Below, one piece after another: positions 1 through 9,988 of a stretch of DNA of 45,898 nt. The position numbers were made by a program, and so were the translations under genes. Source of the stretch: Candidatus Atribacteria bacterium (GTDB lineage: Bacteria > Atribacterota > Atribacteria > Atribacterales > Atribacteraceae); assembly GCA_003561145.1 (NCBI GenBank), contig PWXL01000132.1:1-45898 (forward strand). Direction: 5' to 3'. A model generated the notes under the pieces. That model saw nothing but the letters and a program-made list of their open reading frames with translations. It was not told the DNA's origin and searched no databases. Each line of letters opens with the position of its first letter. Position 1 is the first letter of the stretch.

Positions 1-146
1 CCGCCAACATTCGAGAATCATTTATTACCGACTCAGATGTTTAAAAAGGAGGTGTACTGTCCCTCCCTGGGAAAACGGTTTTTTCCCGTTCCGTTTTATG
101 CTATGCTACATAAATCCTTTCACTGCTGTGTCTTGAGGTAGGGGCC
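1..146. other. Leader / intergenic region before the lysC operon
   Basis: A frame open from base 3 ends at a TAA at 42-44 and would encode only the last 13 residues (ending TDSDV) of an upstream gene; this may be real or chance. A strong Shine-Dalgarno-like AGGAGG (47-52) follows but has no ATG, GTG or TTG at the right distance. It can instead pair with CCTCC at 62-66. A second perfect hairpin, GGGAAAA/TTTTCCC (69-75 with 81-87), lies next to it. No convincing sigma-70 promoter was found; TACATA (107-112) is only a weak -10 candidate. Low certainty on all parts. Confidence 0.3.
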
Positions 147-197
147 ATGCGCGCAAAGGATAAGATTGAAGAAGTTGTGAAAGCGGTGGTTTCATGA
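147..197 (+). CDS. Possible 16-residue upstream ORF coupled to lysC
   Basis: ATG at 147 opens a 16-codon frame (MRAKDKIEEVVKAVVS) whose TGA stop overlaps the aspartate kinase ATG as ATGA. A purine stretch (GAGGTAGGGG, 135-144) lies just upstream and could serve as its ribosome-binding site. The peptide is short, charged and amphipathic and resembles nothing I recognise. Its lysine content is not high enough to suggest a classic attenuator peptide. It may simply couple translation into lysC, or may not be translated at all. Confidence 0.3.
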   Translation: MRAKDKIEEVVKAVVS

Positions 198-1435
198 GTT
201 TTATAGTGCAAAAGTACGGTGGATCATCAGTGGCCGATCTTGAAAGAGTTCGCCATGTCGCTTTCCGCGTCAAGCAATACTGGGAACTTGGACACCAACT
301 GGTGGTTGTGGTTTCAGCTATGGGAAAAACCACCGATCAACTTTTACACATGGCATTTGAAGTACATCCAAGACCTCCTGAACGGGAATTGGATATGTTG
401 CTGGCTACTGGAGAGCAAATATCTGTATCTTTGTTATCAATTACTCTGGATGCTCTCGGTATTGACTCCATATCCCTGACAGGAGGACAAGCTGGTATAA
501 TAACAAGTGATTTTTACACCAGGGCCAAGATTTTACGTATTCACAGTGCTCGCATCCGTTCTCATCTTGCAGAGGGAAAAGTAGTGATTGTGGCCGGTTT
601 TCAGGGAAAAACCTCCAACGAGGATATTACAACCCTCGGGAGAGGCGGAAGTGATGCCACGGCGTGTGCTTTGGCAGCGGCTCTCGGTGCCGATTTTTGT
701 GAAATATTCACGGATGTGAACGGCGTATTTACAGCTGATCCGCGTATAGTTTCCCAGGCACGCAAAATTCACCGTATTTCATATGACGAAATGGCTGAAA
801 TGGCCAGTCTCGGTGCAAGAGTTCTGCAACTGCGGGCTGTTGATTTTTCGCAAAAATACGGGGTACGGGTTCACGTGCGCTCGACCTTCAGTGAAGAAGA
901 AGGTACCTGGGTTGAAGAGGTGGATACAATGGAGGAGGTAAAAGTGAGGGCGATCACGCATAGTCGTGATTTAGTAAAAGTTGTTTTATTGGGGGTACCG
1001 AATGAACCGGGAGTGGCTGCCCGAATATTTAAGGTGCTCGCGGAAAATATGGTTTCAGTGGATATGATTATTCAAAGCGAGGGGAGTGAGGCACAGAACC
1101 AGAAGGATTTTGCTTTCGTGGTTTCCAAGGAAGACGAAAGGAAAACACGCGGAGCTCTTTCTGACCTGGGGAGAGTGCTCCTCTTTCAGGGGCAGAAATT
1201 TGACGATTCCGTGACCAGGGTTTCAGTTGTAGGGGTAGGAATCATGAGTGATTCATCCATTGCTCACCGCATTTTCCGGATACTGGGAAAGTGCGGGATA
1301 AATATTGACATGATCAGTACGTCGAATTTGCGTATATCATGCCTCATACCTGCTGAGCGAATGGAAGACGCTGTGCGGGCCTTACATGGAGAGTTTTTGG
1401 AAGATGAAGAGGTGACATTGAATGAAGACTTTTAA
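194..1435 (+). CDS. lysC: Aspartate kinase
   Basis: Catalyses ATP-dependent phosphorylation of L-aspartate, the first step towards lysine, meso-diaminopimelate, threonine and methionine. The N-terminus has the aspartokinase signature KYGGSSVA. A GGSDATA nucleotide-binding motif and the segment DVNGVFTADPR complete the catalytic domain (about residues 1-240). Two C-terminal ACT domains (about 260-330 and 340-405) mark it as a monofunctional, allosterically regulated enzyme. The length of 413 residues fits the Bacillus LysC/DapG type. The symbol is the generic one, because which end product inhibits it cannot be read from sequence. The start overlaps the stop of a 16-codon ORF. The gene overlaps asd by 14 nt, so the two are surely one operon. 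With MurE further on, this pathway supplies peptidoglycan diaminopimelate. Confidence 0.96.
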   Translation: MSFIVQKYGGSSVADLERVRHVAFRVKQYWELGHQLVVVVSAMGKTTDQLLHMAFEVHPRPPERELDMLLATGEQISVSLLSITLDALGIDSISLTGGQAGIITSDFYTRAKILRIHSARIRSHLAEGKVVIVAGFQGKTSNEDITTLGRGGSDATACALAAALGADFCEIFTDVNGVFTADPRIVSQARKIHRISYDEMAEMASLGARVLQLRAVDFSQKYGVRVHVRSTFSEEEGTWVEEVDTMEEVKVRAITHSRDLVKVVLLGVPNEPGVAARIFKVLAENMVSVDMIIQSEGSEAQNQKDFAFVVSKEDERKTRGALSDLGRVLLFQGQKFDDSVTRVSVVGVGIMSDSSIAHRIFRILGKCGINIDMISTSNLRISCLIPAERMEDAVRALHGEFLEDEEVTLNEDF

Positions 1436-2438
1436 TGTAGCGCTTGTTGGTGTAACCGGTGCAGTAGGGAAAGAGATGCTTTCCATCTTAGAAGAAAGGA
1501 ATTTCCCCGTTGAAAAACTTATTCCTTTGGCTTCTGCCCGTTCACGTGGGAAGACGGTTGTTTTTCGAGATAAAAAAATACCGATTCAGGTGCTGGGAGA
1601 AGCACATTTTTCCGGCATAGATATTGTGCTTATGAGCGCAGGAGCCGGGGTGAGCAGGGAATACGCCCCGCAAGCGGCAGAGGCCGGATGCCTCGTTATA
1701 GATAATTCCTCAGCTTTTCGCTTGGAAGAAGACATTCCCCTGGTGGTTCCGGAAATCAACCCGCAAGCTGTCTACAGGGACCGGGTTCGTAATATTATAG
1801 CCAATCCGAATTGTACGACGATCATCTCGGTGCTTCCCCTGAAACCCCTGCATGATCACGCTCAGGTTACGAGAGTTATAGCTGCCAGTTATCAGGCAGT
1901 GTCAGGAGCAGGTGCTCAAGCCATGAGAGACCTTGAGAATCAAGTATGTAACTACGTAGAAAAAAAAGAACCGATAACGCAAAATTCAAGCCATCCCTTT
2001 GCTTTCAATCTCATTCCGCGAATTGACAAGGTGCTTGATAACCTTTATACAAGGGAAGAGATGAAATTGGTGTGGGAAACACGTAAAATATTAGGGGATG
2101 ATTCCATACGTGTCACAGCGACCTGTGTGCGGGTACCGGTATTTCGCTCCCACTCTGTAGCTATGACGGTTGAAACACAACATCCGGTGAGCAGAGATAC
2201 AGCTCTGAAGCTGTTCAAGGGATTTCCCGGTTTAACAGTGGAAGATGATCCGCTGAACGATATCTATCCCATGCCGCTTTATGCATCAGGACAGGATTCC
2301 TGCTTCGTGGGAAGAATAAGAGAAGATATTTCAGCTCCTAACAGTATACATATGTGGGTTGTTGGGGATCAACTGCGCAAAGGAGCAGCTCTCAATGCTG
2401 TTCAGATAGCGGAATTGGTGGCGGCTGAGGCCCAGTAG
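1422..2438 (+). CDS. asd: Aspartate-semialdehyde dehydrogenase
   Basis: Reduces aspartyl phosphate to aspartate semialdehyde with NADPH, the step after LysC and the branch point to diaminopimelate/lysine and homoserine. Visible are the N-terminal nucleotide-binding loop GVTGAVG (residues 10-16), the active-site cysteine in NPNCTT (Cys131), and a histidine in FRSHSVA that fits the catalytic His. The 338 residues are normal for the family. The ATG at 1422 has GAGGTG upstream and lies inside the end of lysC, a 14-nt overlap. The gene ends 18 nt before tRNA-Leu with no visible terminator or promoter between, so the tRNA may be processed from the asd transcript. Confidence 0.96.
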   Translation: MKTFNVALVGVTGAVGKEMLSILEERNFPVEKLIPLASARSRGKTVVFRDKKIPIQVLGEAHFSGIDIVLMSAGAGVSREYAPQAAEAGCLVIDNSSAFRLEEDIPLVVPEINPQAVYRDRVRNIIANPNCTTIISVLPLKPLHDHAQVTRVIAASYQAVSGAGAQAMRDLENQVCNYVEKKEPITQNSSHPFAFNLIPRIDKVLDNLYTREEMKLVWETRKILGDDSIRVTATCVRVPVFRSHSVAMTVETQHPVSRDTALKLFKGFPGLTVEDDPLNDIYPMPLYASGQDSCFVGRIREDISAPNSIHMWVVGDQLRKGAALNAVQIAELVAAEAQ

Positions 2439-2456
2439 AAGAAGTATTGCAACAAA

Positions 2457-2542
2457 GCGAGAGTGGCGGAACCGGCAGACGCGCTGGATTTAGGATCCAG
2501 TGGCCAAAAGCCGTGCGGGTTCAAATCCCGCCTCTCGCACCA
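2457..2542 (+). tRNA. tRNA-Leu (anticodon TAG)
   Basis: Acceptor arm GCGAGAG (2457-2463) pairs with CTCTCGC (2532-2538), followed by an encoded ACCA end. The anticodon stem CTGGA/TCCAG encloses the loop TTTAGGA, giving anticodon UAG, which reads CUN leucine codons. A long variable arm (around TGGCCAAAAGCCG) makes it a class II tRNA, and the T arm GCGGG-TTCAAAT-CCCGC is canonical. It sits between asd and tig and is followed at once by a terminator. Confidence 0.97.
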
Positions 2543-2551
2543 GAAGTCATC

Positions 2552-2603
2552 TACCAGAAAGTATGGGTCGCATTTTCCTGCTTTCTGGTATTTTATTTAT
2601 TGT
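2552..2603 (+). terminator. Rho-independent terminator after tRNA-Leu
   Basis: A perfect 10-bp stem, TACCAGAAAG (2552-2561) with CTTTCTGGTA (2581-2590), is followed by the T-rich run TTTTATTTATTGTT. This closes the lysC-asd-tRNA transcription unit. Since tig follows directly, tig needs its own promoter or read-through. Confidence 0.85.
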
Positions 2604-2613
2604 TCACAACAGA

Positions 2614-2627
2614 CCCCGCTTCCGGGG
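2614..2627 (+). other. Small GC hairpin just upstream of the tig ribosome-binding site
   Basis: CCCCG-CTTC-CGGGG forms a compact 5-bp hairpin with a four-base loop, ending a few bases before the tig Shine-Dalgarno GAGAGGTG. It has no T-run, so it is not a terminator. It could stabilise the 5' end of the tig mRNA or space the ribosome site. The function is unknown and the pairing may be fortuitous. Confidence 0.35.
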
Positions 2628-2633
2628 AATTGA

Positions 2634-4613
<1,980 letters not shown>

Positions 4614-4627
<14 letters not shown>

Positions 4628-5873
4628 AGAGGAGAAAAAACGTTTACGCTGCTCGTTCTGCGGTAAAAATCAAGCAGAAGTGAGCAAACTGATAGCAGGG
4701 CCCGGTGTATACATCTGCAATGAATGTGTGCATCTTTGTGAAGAAATAGTCAGAGAAGACAGGAAAAACAAGCATACCGATTTTCACCTGGAAGACCTCC
4801 CCGTCCCTCATGCCATAAAGGATTTTTTGGACCAGTATGTGGTTGGGCAGGACAAGGTAAAAGTAGTTCTGGCAGTAGCTGTATACAACCATTATAAGCG
4901 TATACTTTGTCCACAGGACCAAGATGAAGTGGAATTAGAAAAAAGTAACGTCCTCCTGATAGGACCAACCGGTTCTGGAAAGACCTTGCTTGCGAGAACG
5001 CTGGCGCGTATGCTCGATGTTCCTTTTGCCATTGCCGATGCCACAACACTCACTGAAGCAGGGTATGTAGGAGAAGATGTAGAAAATATCCTCCTGAGGC
5101 TTCTGCAGAGCGCCAACTTTGACATAAAACGCGCGGAAAAGGGAATTGTATACATTGATGAAATCGACAAAATAGGGCGTAAAGCCGACAGTCCTTCCAT
5201 TACCAGGGATGTTTCAGGTGAAGGCGTGCAACAGGCGCTGCTGAAAATTCTTGAAGGTACAGTAGCCAGCGTACCTCCTCAGGGCGGCAGGAAGCACCCG
5301 CACCAGGAGTTTATAAAGGTAAACACGGAAAACATATTGTTTATCTGTGGAGGTGCCTTTGTGGGCTTGGAAAAGATCATCGCTTCTCGGCTCAAAGAAA
5401 AAAAGATAGGTTTCGGGGCTGAGGAGTACAAGCCGGAACATACCTCCGATAATGTTTTGCACGAAGTGCAACCGGAAGATTTACTCAAGTATGGCATGAT
5501 TCCGGAATTTGTGGGACGGATTCCCGTCATATGTGCGCTGGATCAATTAAGCGAAGATGACCTTGTTCGAATCCTTACCGAAACAAAGAATAGTCTCGTG
5601 AAACAATACCGTAAGCTCTTCGAGCTTGAGGGAGTCAAACTCGATTTCACGGAAAAAGCGCTGCGTAATATTGCACGAAAAGCGATGAGCAGAGGAACCG
5701 GAGCACGGGGACTGAGAACCATAACAGAGAGGATTATGACCGACCTCATGTTCGAGATTCCTTCCCGTAAGAACGTAAAAAAAGTACTTATCAACGAGGA
5801 ATTGATCGATCAGGGAGAGTACGTGCATTTGCTGGATGATGAAAACAATGACGTTGAAGAACAGCCGGCGTAA
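4614..5873 (+). CDS. clpX: Clp protease ATP-binding subunit ClpX
   Basis: AAA+ unfoldase that recognises tagged proteins and feeds them into ClpP. The N-terminal zinc-binding domain is intact (CSFCGK, then CNECVHLC, residues about 13-42). The Walker A motif GPTGSGKT and Walker [11 protein letters not shown] are present, as is the sensor-region motif GTGARGLR near residue 365. The length of 419 residues matches E. coli and Bacillus ClpX. The start lies within the end of clpP, consistent with translational coupling. No lon gene follows, unlike in many Gram-positives; valS comes next. Confidence 0.97.
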
Positions 5874-5886
5874 TGGTGGGACAACT

Positions 5887-8535
5887 GTGAACACACAACT
5901 TTCACAGCGTTACGATGCTTCCCGGACAGAGAAAAAGTGGTACCGGTTTTGGGAAAACGAAGGCTTGTTTACCCCTTCGGAGAAATCAAACAAGCCTTCG
6001 TTTTCTATCGTGATACCGCCTCCGAACGTGACCGGGTTTTTGCACATGGGACATGCCCTCAACCTTACCCTGCAAGATATTCTTACCCGGTACAAGAGGA
6101 TGCAGGGTATGCTTACCCTTTGGCTTCCGGGGACAGATCATGCGGGAATTGCCACCCAAAACGTGGTTGAGCGTCAATTGGCCGCAGAGGGGACAAGTCG
6201 CCATGAGCTCGGGAGAGACCTTTTTCTTCAAAGGGTATGGGACTGGAAAGATACATACAGGAAGCGTATCGTGAATCAATTGAAGCGTATGGGGGCTTCC
6301 TGTGATTGGAGCAGGGAGCGTTTTACCATGGATGAAGGTCTTTCCTCTGCCGTTAAAGAGGTCTTTATCCGCCTCTTTGAAGAAGGATTAATATACAGAG
6401 ATACCTACATCGTGAACCGGTGCCCGCGTTGTGAAACAGCCCTTGCCGATATAGAAGTGGAACACCGCGAAGTATCCTCTTTTCTGTATTTCGTGCGCTA
6501 TCCAATTGTGAACAGGGACAACCGGTTTCTCGTGGTAGCAACTACCAGGCCGGAAACAATTCTGGGTGACGTAGCATTGGCCGTGCATCCTGATGATGAG
6601 CGATACAAGGGGGTGAGTAAGAGCAGGGTTTTTCTTCCCCTCTTGGAGAAAGATGTTCCTGTCATCACCGACCCCTATGTTGATATGGAGTTCGGGACAG
6701 GAGTTTTGAAAATTACACCTGCCCACGATATGTTCGATTTCGAATTGGGGCGGAAACATAACCTCCCGTGCCTGCAGGTTATTGACTCAAAGGGGTATAT
6801 GAACGAACAGGCAGGAGATTGTGCCGGTCTCAGTCGTGATGAATGCCGGGAAAAGGTACTCACGCTTTTGGAAAAGAAAGGATTGTTGGAGGACACACAA
6901 GCCTTCACTCATTCTGTAGGTCATTGTTACAGATGTAACACTGCCGTGGAGCCTTACGTATCAAAACAGTGGTTTGTCAGAATGAAAGAGCTTGCAGCAC
7001 CTGCAATCCAGGCAGTTGAGAAAGGGGAAACCGTTTTTATTCCGGAGCGTTGGTCGAAGGTGTATTACGAGTGGATGAATAATATCCGTGACTGGTGCAT
7101 CTCAAGGCAGATATGGTGGGGACATCGTATTCCTGTGTATTACTGTGATGCCTGTGGCACAACGTTTGCCCATCGTGGCTCTCCTTCCGAGTGCGTTGAT
7201 TGCGGAGGAACAGTGAAGCAGGATGAAGATGTTCTTGATACCTGGTTCAGCTCTGCCCTCTGGCCATTTTCAACCTTAGGATGGCCGGAAAATACCCGGG
7301 ATGTGCAGGTATTCTACCCTACTTCGGTTTTGGTTACCGGTTTTGACATAATTTTCTTCTGGGTAGCAAGAATGATCATGATGGGGCTCAAGTTTATGGG
7401 GGAAGTGCCCTTTCGCGAGATATATATAACTCCGTTAGTCCGGGACGAAGCGGGAAAAAAAATGAGTAAATCCGCAGGAAATGCCCTTGACCCGCTTGAG
7501 GTCGTCGAACGTTACGGTGCAGATTCCCTCCGTTTTTCCCTTGCATGGCTTACCATACAGGGAAGAGACATAAGCCTTTCCATGAACCATATTGAGGCGG
7601 CAAGGAATTTCATGAATAAATTGTGGAATGCCTCTCGATTTGTGTTCATGAACCTGGAGGGATTTGTTCCCTTTCCTCTTGAAAAATGGGAGGAATCTTA
7701 TGAACTGAAGGATCGCTGGATCCTTTCCCGCTTGGACACCGTCATTCACTCAGCAAATATGTCTCTTGCCGGGTACGCGTTCGGAGACTACGTTAGGAAA
7801 ATCTATGACTTTGTGTGGGGTGATTTTTGCGATTGGTACATTGAGCTCGCCAAGGCGGACCTGTATCAGGAGGGTGATCGCGAAAAAAGAAATCGCACCC
7901 AAAATGTGCTGGTTTTTCTCCTGGACCGGATACTCCATCTTCTTCACCCAGTCATACCGTACATAACCGAGGAAATATTCACCCACCTTCCGACCCGGAA
8001 GATGGACAGCCTGATGGTGAGTAGATGGCCGGTTGAAAGGGTGGAATTCGCTGAAGATGAAGATGGTTCCTTGATGGAACGTGTACAGGATATAATCCGT
8101 GAAATACGATTCTTGCGAGCTGAATTGTCCGTTTCACCGGCAAACACCTGCAGGGTGAATGTGCACTTTTCCGATTCCCTTCTTACAGGAAATGTGGAGA
8201 TCTTTCGTCCCTATATTGAACAATTGGCAAATTGTGAGATACTGGTTAATGGAAAGGGAGAGAAATCCGGCATGGCTACCGGGCGGGTGCCGGGAGCTGA
8301 CTTGTTTATGGAGGTCGAGGGTTTTATCGAGGTGGAAAAAGAAGTGGAGAGGCTGGAAAAGAAACTGGATGGTCGAAAAAAAGATCTCTTCAGAGTACGC
8401 AGTCGTCTCGGTAACCCTAAATTCTTAGAACGCGCTCCTGAAGAGGTTATTCAAAGAGATGAAGTACGTAGCCGGGAATTGGAGCGCGAGAAAGAGAGAC
8501 TCGAAAAACTGATAGAGGGTATAAAAGGCTTATGA
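5887..8535 (+). CDS. valS: Valine--tRNA ligase
   Basis: Class I aminoacyl-tRNA synthetase charging tRNA-Val. The HIGH motif appears as HMGH in NVTGFLHMGHAL and the KMSKS loop as KKMSKSAGN. The editing domain contains TTRPETILGDVA, and a CPRCETALAD segment matches the family. The C-terminus ends in the typical coiled coil (EVERLEKKL onward, about the last 65 residues). The ORF track begins inside clpX. GTG at 5887 (VNTQLSQRYDAS) gives an 882-residue protein of normal size without overlap. A weak GTGGGA lies upstream. The stop overlaps the start of the SPOR-domain gene (ATGA). Confidence 0.95.
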   Translation: MNTQLSQRYDASRTEKKWYRFWENEGLFTPSEKSNKPSFSIVIPPPNVTGFLHMGHALNLTLQDILTRYKRMQGMLTLWLPGTDHAGIATQNVVERQLAAEGTSRHELGRDLFLQRVWDWKDTYRKRIVNQLKRMGASCDWSRERFTMDEGLSSAVKEVFIRLFEEGLIYRDTYIVNRCPRCETALADIEVEHREVSSFLYFVRYPIVNRDNRFLVVATTRPETILGDVALAVHPDDERYKGVSKSRVFLPLLEKDVPVITDPYVDMEFGTGVLKITPAHDMFDFELGRKHNLPCLQVIDSKGYMNEQAGDCAGLSRDECREKVLTLLEKKGLLEDTQAFTHSVGHCYRCNTAVEPYVSKQWFVRMKELAAPAIQAVEKGETVFIPERWSKVYYEWMNNIRDWCISRQIWWGHRIPVYYCDACGTTFAHRGSPSECVDCGGTVKQDEDVLDTWFSSALWPFSTLGWPENTRDVQVFYPTSVLVTGFDIIFFWVARMIMMGLKFMGEVPFREIYITPLVRDEAGKKMSKSAGNALDPLEVVERYGADSLRFSLAWLTIQGRDISLSMNHIEAARNFMNKLWNASRFVFMNLEGFVPFPLEKWEESYELKDRWILSRLDTVIHSANMSLAGYAFGDYVRKIYDFVWGDFCDWYIELAKADLYQEGDREKRNRTQNVLVFLLDRILHLLHPVIPYITEEIFTHLPTRKMDSLMVSRWPVERVEFAEDEDGSLMERVQDIIREIRFLRAELSVSPANTCRVNVHFSDSLLTGNVEIFRPYIEQLANCEILVNGKGEKSGMATGRVPGADLFMEVEGFIEVEKEVERLEKKLDGRKKDLFRVRSRLGNPKFLERAPEEVIQRDEVRSRELEREKERLEKLIEGIKGL

Positions 8536-9149
8536 TTCGATTATTGAGAAAAAAAGACCCTGTTGAGCTAGTGGTTTTCCTTTTAGGCTGTTTTCTTGTG
8601 GTCATGGTGGCTTTTTTTGTGGCCAGGGGAGATTTGGACGCCTATACCGATTACCTGATGGGCAGCAGTTTCGGTATGGAAACAATTTCCGAGGAACAAC
8701 GGGCGAGAGAGCTTGTGGCTGAACTTGAAAGAAGGGACGATGCAGTGCCTGCAGAGGAAACAGTTCCTGTGCCACCAACAGAGGAAGTTGCACCACCTGC
8801 TGTAGCTGAAGTTTCCCCACCTTCTTTTCCAGAGGTTGCAGAAGATCCCCCTCCCGCGCCGGCGGTAAGAGTTGTTGAGGCTCCTCCATCGACTCCCGCC
8901 GTTACCCAACCTGAAAGAGAATTACAACCGGTTGAAGGAGAATACTATGTACAGTGTGGAGCGTTCGGCCAGCGGGCTAACGCCGAACGCATGGCGGAAA
9001 CTTTGCGGGAATATGGATTGAATCCCGTTATCCTGCAGGAAGGGAATATTCACAAAGTACAGATAACCGGTTTTCCAGGCATGGACGAGGCGAGAGCAGC
9101 TGTACAAAGGCTGCAGCAACAAGGTATCGAAGCTTTTGCGGGGCGATAG
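8532..9149 (+). CDS. Membrane-anchored SPOR-domain protein
   Basis: A bitopic membrane protein of 205 residues. A short basic N-terminus (RLLRKK) precedes one transmembrane helix (about residues 11-31). A proline-, glutamate- and alanine-rich linker (about 60-130) leads to a C-terminal SPOR domain (about 133-203, beginning YYVQCGAFG). SPOR domains bind glycan strands stripped of peptide stems at division septa, so a role at the cell wall or septum is likely. The gene is coupled to valS by a 4-nt overlap, has no functional tie to it, and lies about 3.4 kb before the dcw cluster. The exact role is unknown; it could be an FtsN- or DedD-like division factor. Confidence 0.8.
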   Translation: MIRLLRKKDPVELVVFLLGCFLVVMVAFFVARGDLDAYTDYLMGSSFGMETISEEQRARELVAELERRDDAVPAEETVPVPPTEEVAPPAVAEVSPPSFPEVAEDPPPAPAVRVVEAPPSTPAVTQPERELQPVEGEYYVQCGAFGQRANAERMAETLREYGLNPVILQEGNIHKVQITGFPGMDEARAAVQRLQQQGIEAFAGR

Positions 9150-9167
9150 AGCAAGGAGGGGCACACC

Positions 9168-9524
9168 ATGACGTTGCAGGAAATCAAGGATATTTTAGAA
9201 GCTGAAGTACTGGTTGGCGGGAACAAGGATCTGAAAGCAGAACCTTCATCGGCCTGCGGAAGCGACCTCTTGAGTGATGTGTTGGCTTTTTCCAAGGAGA
9301 GGTCCCTGCTGTTGACAGGATTGACAAACCCTCAGGTGATTCGCACAGCTGAAATGAGCGACCTGATAGGCATTGTTTTTGTAAGGGGGAAGCGTCCGGA
9401 TTCTGCCACACTCGATTTGGCCGGAGTGAAAAAGATCCCTATATTGGCTCCCCGCCTCCCCATGTATGAAGCATGTGGGAGGTTGTATCGAAGTGGGATC
9501 AGAGGGTGCAGCGAAGTGAAGTGA
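9168..9524 (+). CDS. DRTGG-domain protein (first of two)
   Basis: A small soluble protein (118 residues) resembling stand-alone DRTGG-domain proteins that neighbour hydrogenase genes in anaerobes such as Thermotoga and Thermoanaerobacter. It starts with a short helix-forming segment (LQEIKDILEAEVL), followed by a CGSDLLSDVLAF segment that is paralleled by YCGDLLSDCIA in the second DRTGG protein downstream. The biochemical function is unknown; a ligand-binding or regulatory role is inferred. A GCAAGGAGGGG ribosome site precedes ATG 9168. The stop overlaps the ATPase start by one base (TGATG). Confidence 0.7.
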   Translation: MTLQEIKDILEAEVLVGGNKDLKAEPSSACGSDLLSDVLAFSKERSLLLTGLTNPQVIRTAEMSDLIGIVFVRGKRPDSATLDLAGVKKIPILAPRLPMYEACGRLYRSGIRGCSEVK

Positions 9525-9988
9525 TGGCAGACCGTGACCCTCTTTATGAAGTATCCAGAGAAATAGTGGGAGCTGATTTTCAGAGTTCCGGGGATATCTC
9601 GGGAGAGCTGAAAAAGATATTGCTCCAGGCGGGATTCCCGCCTCCTTTTATCCGCCGAATTGTTATTGCAGCTTATGAAGCTGAAATGAACGTTGTGATT
9701 CATGCTTTCAAGGGAACATTTACCACGGTGATTTATCACGACAAGGTACATATCAACATCAATGATGAAGGACCTGGTATACCGGATCTGGAATTGGCCT
9801 TTCAGGAGGGGTATTCGACGGCTCCCCCTCATGTCCGTGAGTTGGGTTTTGGTGCTGGGTACGGCCTCTCAAACATGAGAAAATGTTCAGATGCCCTGGA
9901 AATCGATTCCCGTGTTGGAGTGGGAACCCGGGTAAGCATGGATTTTTTAGTCAACTCACAAAGAGATGGTGCTGAAGTTGAGAAATGA
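9524..9988 (+). CDS. Anti-sigma-factor-type ATPase (RsbW/SpoIIAB-like HATPase)
   Basis: A single-domain GHKL ATPase/serine kinase of about 154 residues. The N box is EAEMNVVIHA, the G1 box NDEGPGIPD, and the glycine-rich lid GFGAGYGLSN. There is no sensor, histidine-phosphorylation or transmembrane segment, as in anti-sigma kinases of the RsbW family. I place the start at ATG 9524 (MADRDPLYE), which overlaps the previous stop; the ORF track runs further upstream inside the DRTGG gene. Context, directly before a sensory-type hydrogenase homologue, suggests it passes on a redox or hydrogen signal. No sigma factor or anti-sigma antagonist gene is adjacent, so the partner is unknown. Confidence 0.8.
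   Translation: MADRDPLYEVSREIVGADFQSSGDISGELKKILLQAGFPPPFIRRIVIAAYEAEMNVVIHAFKGTFTTVIYHDKVHININDEGPGIPDLELAFQEGYSTAPPHVRELGFGAGYGLSNMRKCSDALEIDSRVGVGTRVSMDFLVNSQRDGAEVEK

Noticed and set aside
69-87. Hairpin GGGAAAA/TTTTCCC as a terminator
   Set aside because: The stem is AT-rich and no T-run follows; the T bases are within the stem and loop.
1-141. Open frames 1 and 2 at the window start as a gene end
   Set aside because: Both give cysteine- and arginine-rich translations without any family resemblance. Frame 3, ending at 44, is at least as plausible, and none can be supported.
9332-9832. 166-residue minus-strand ORF
   Set aside because: Antisense to the DRTGG and ATPase genes, both of which have clear family motifs.
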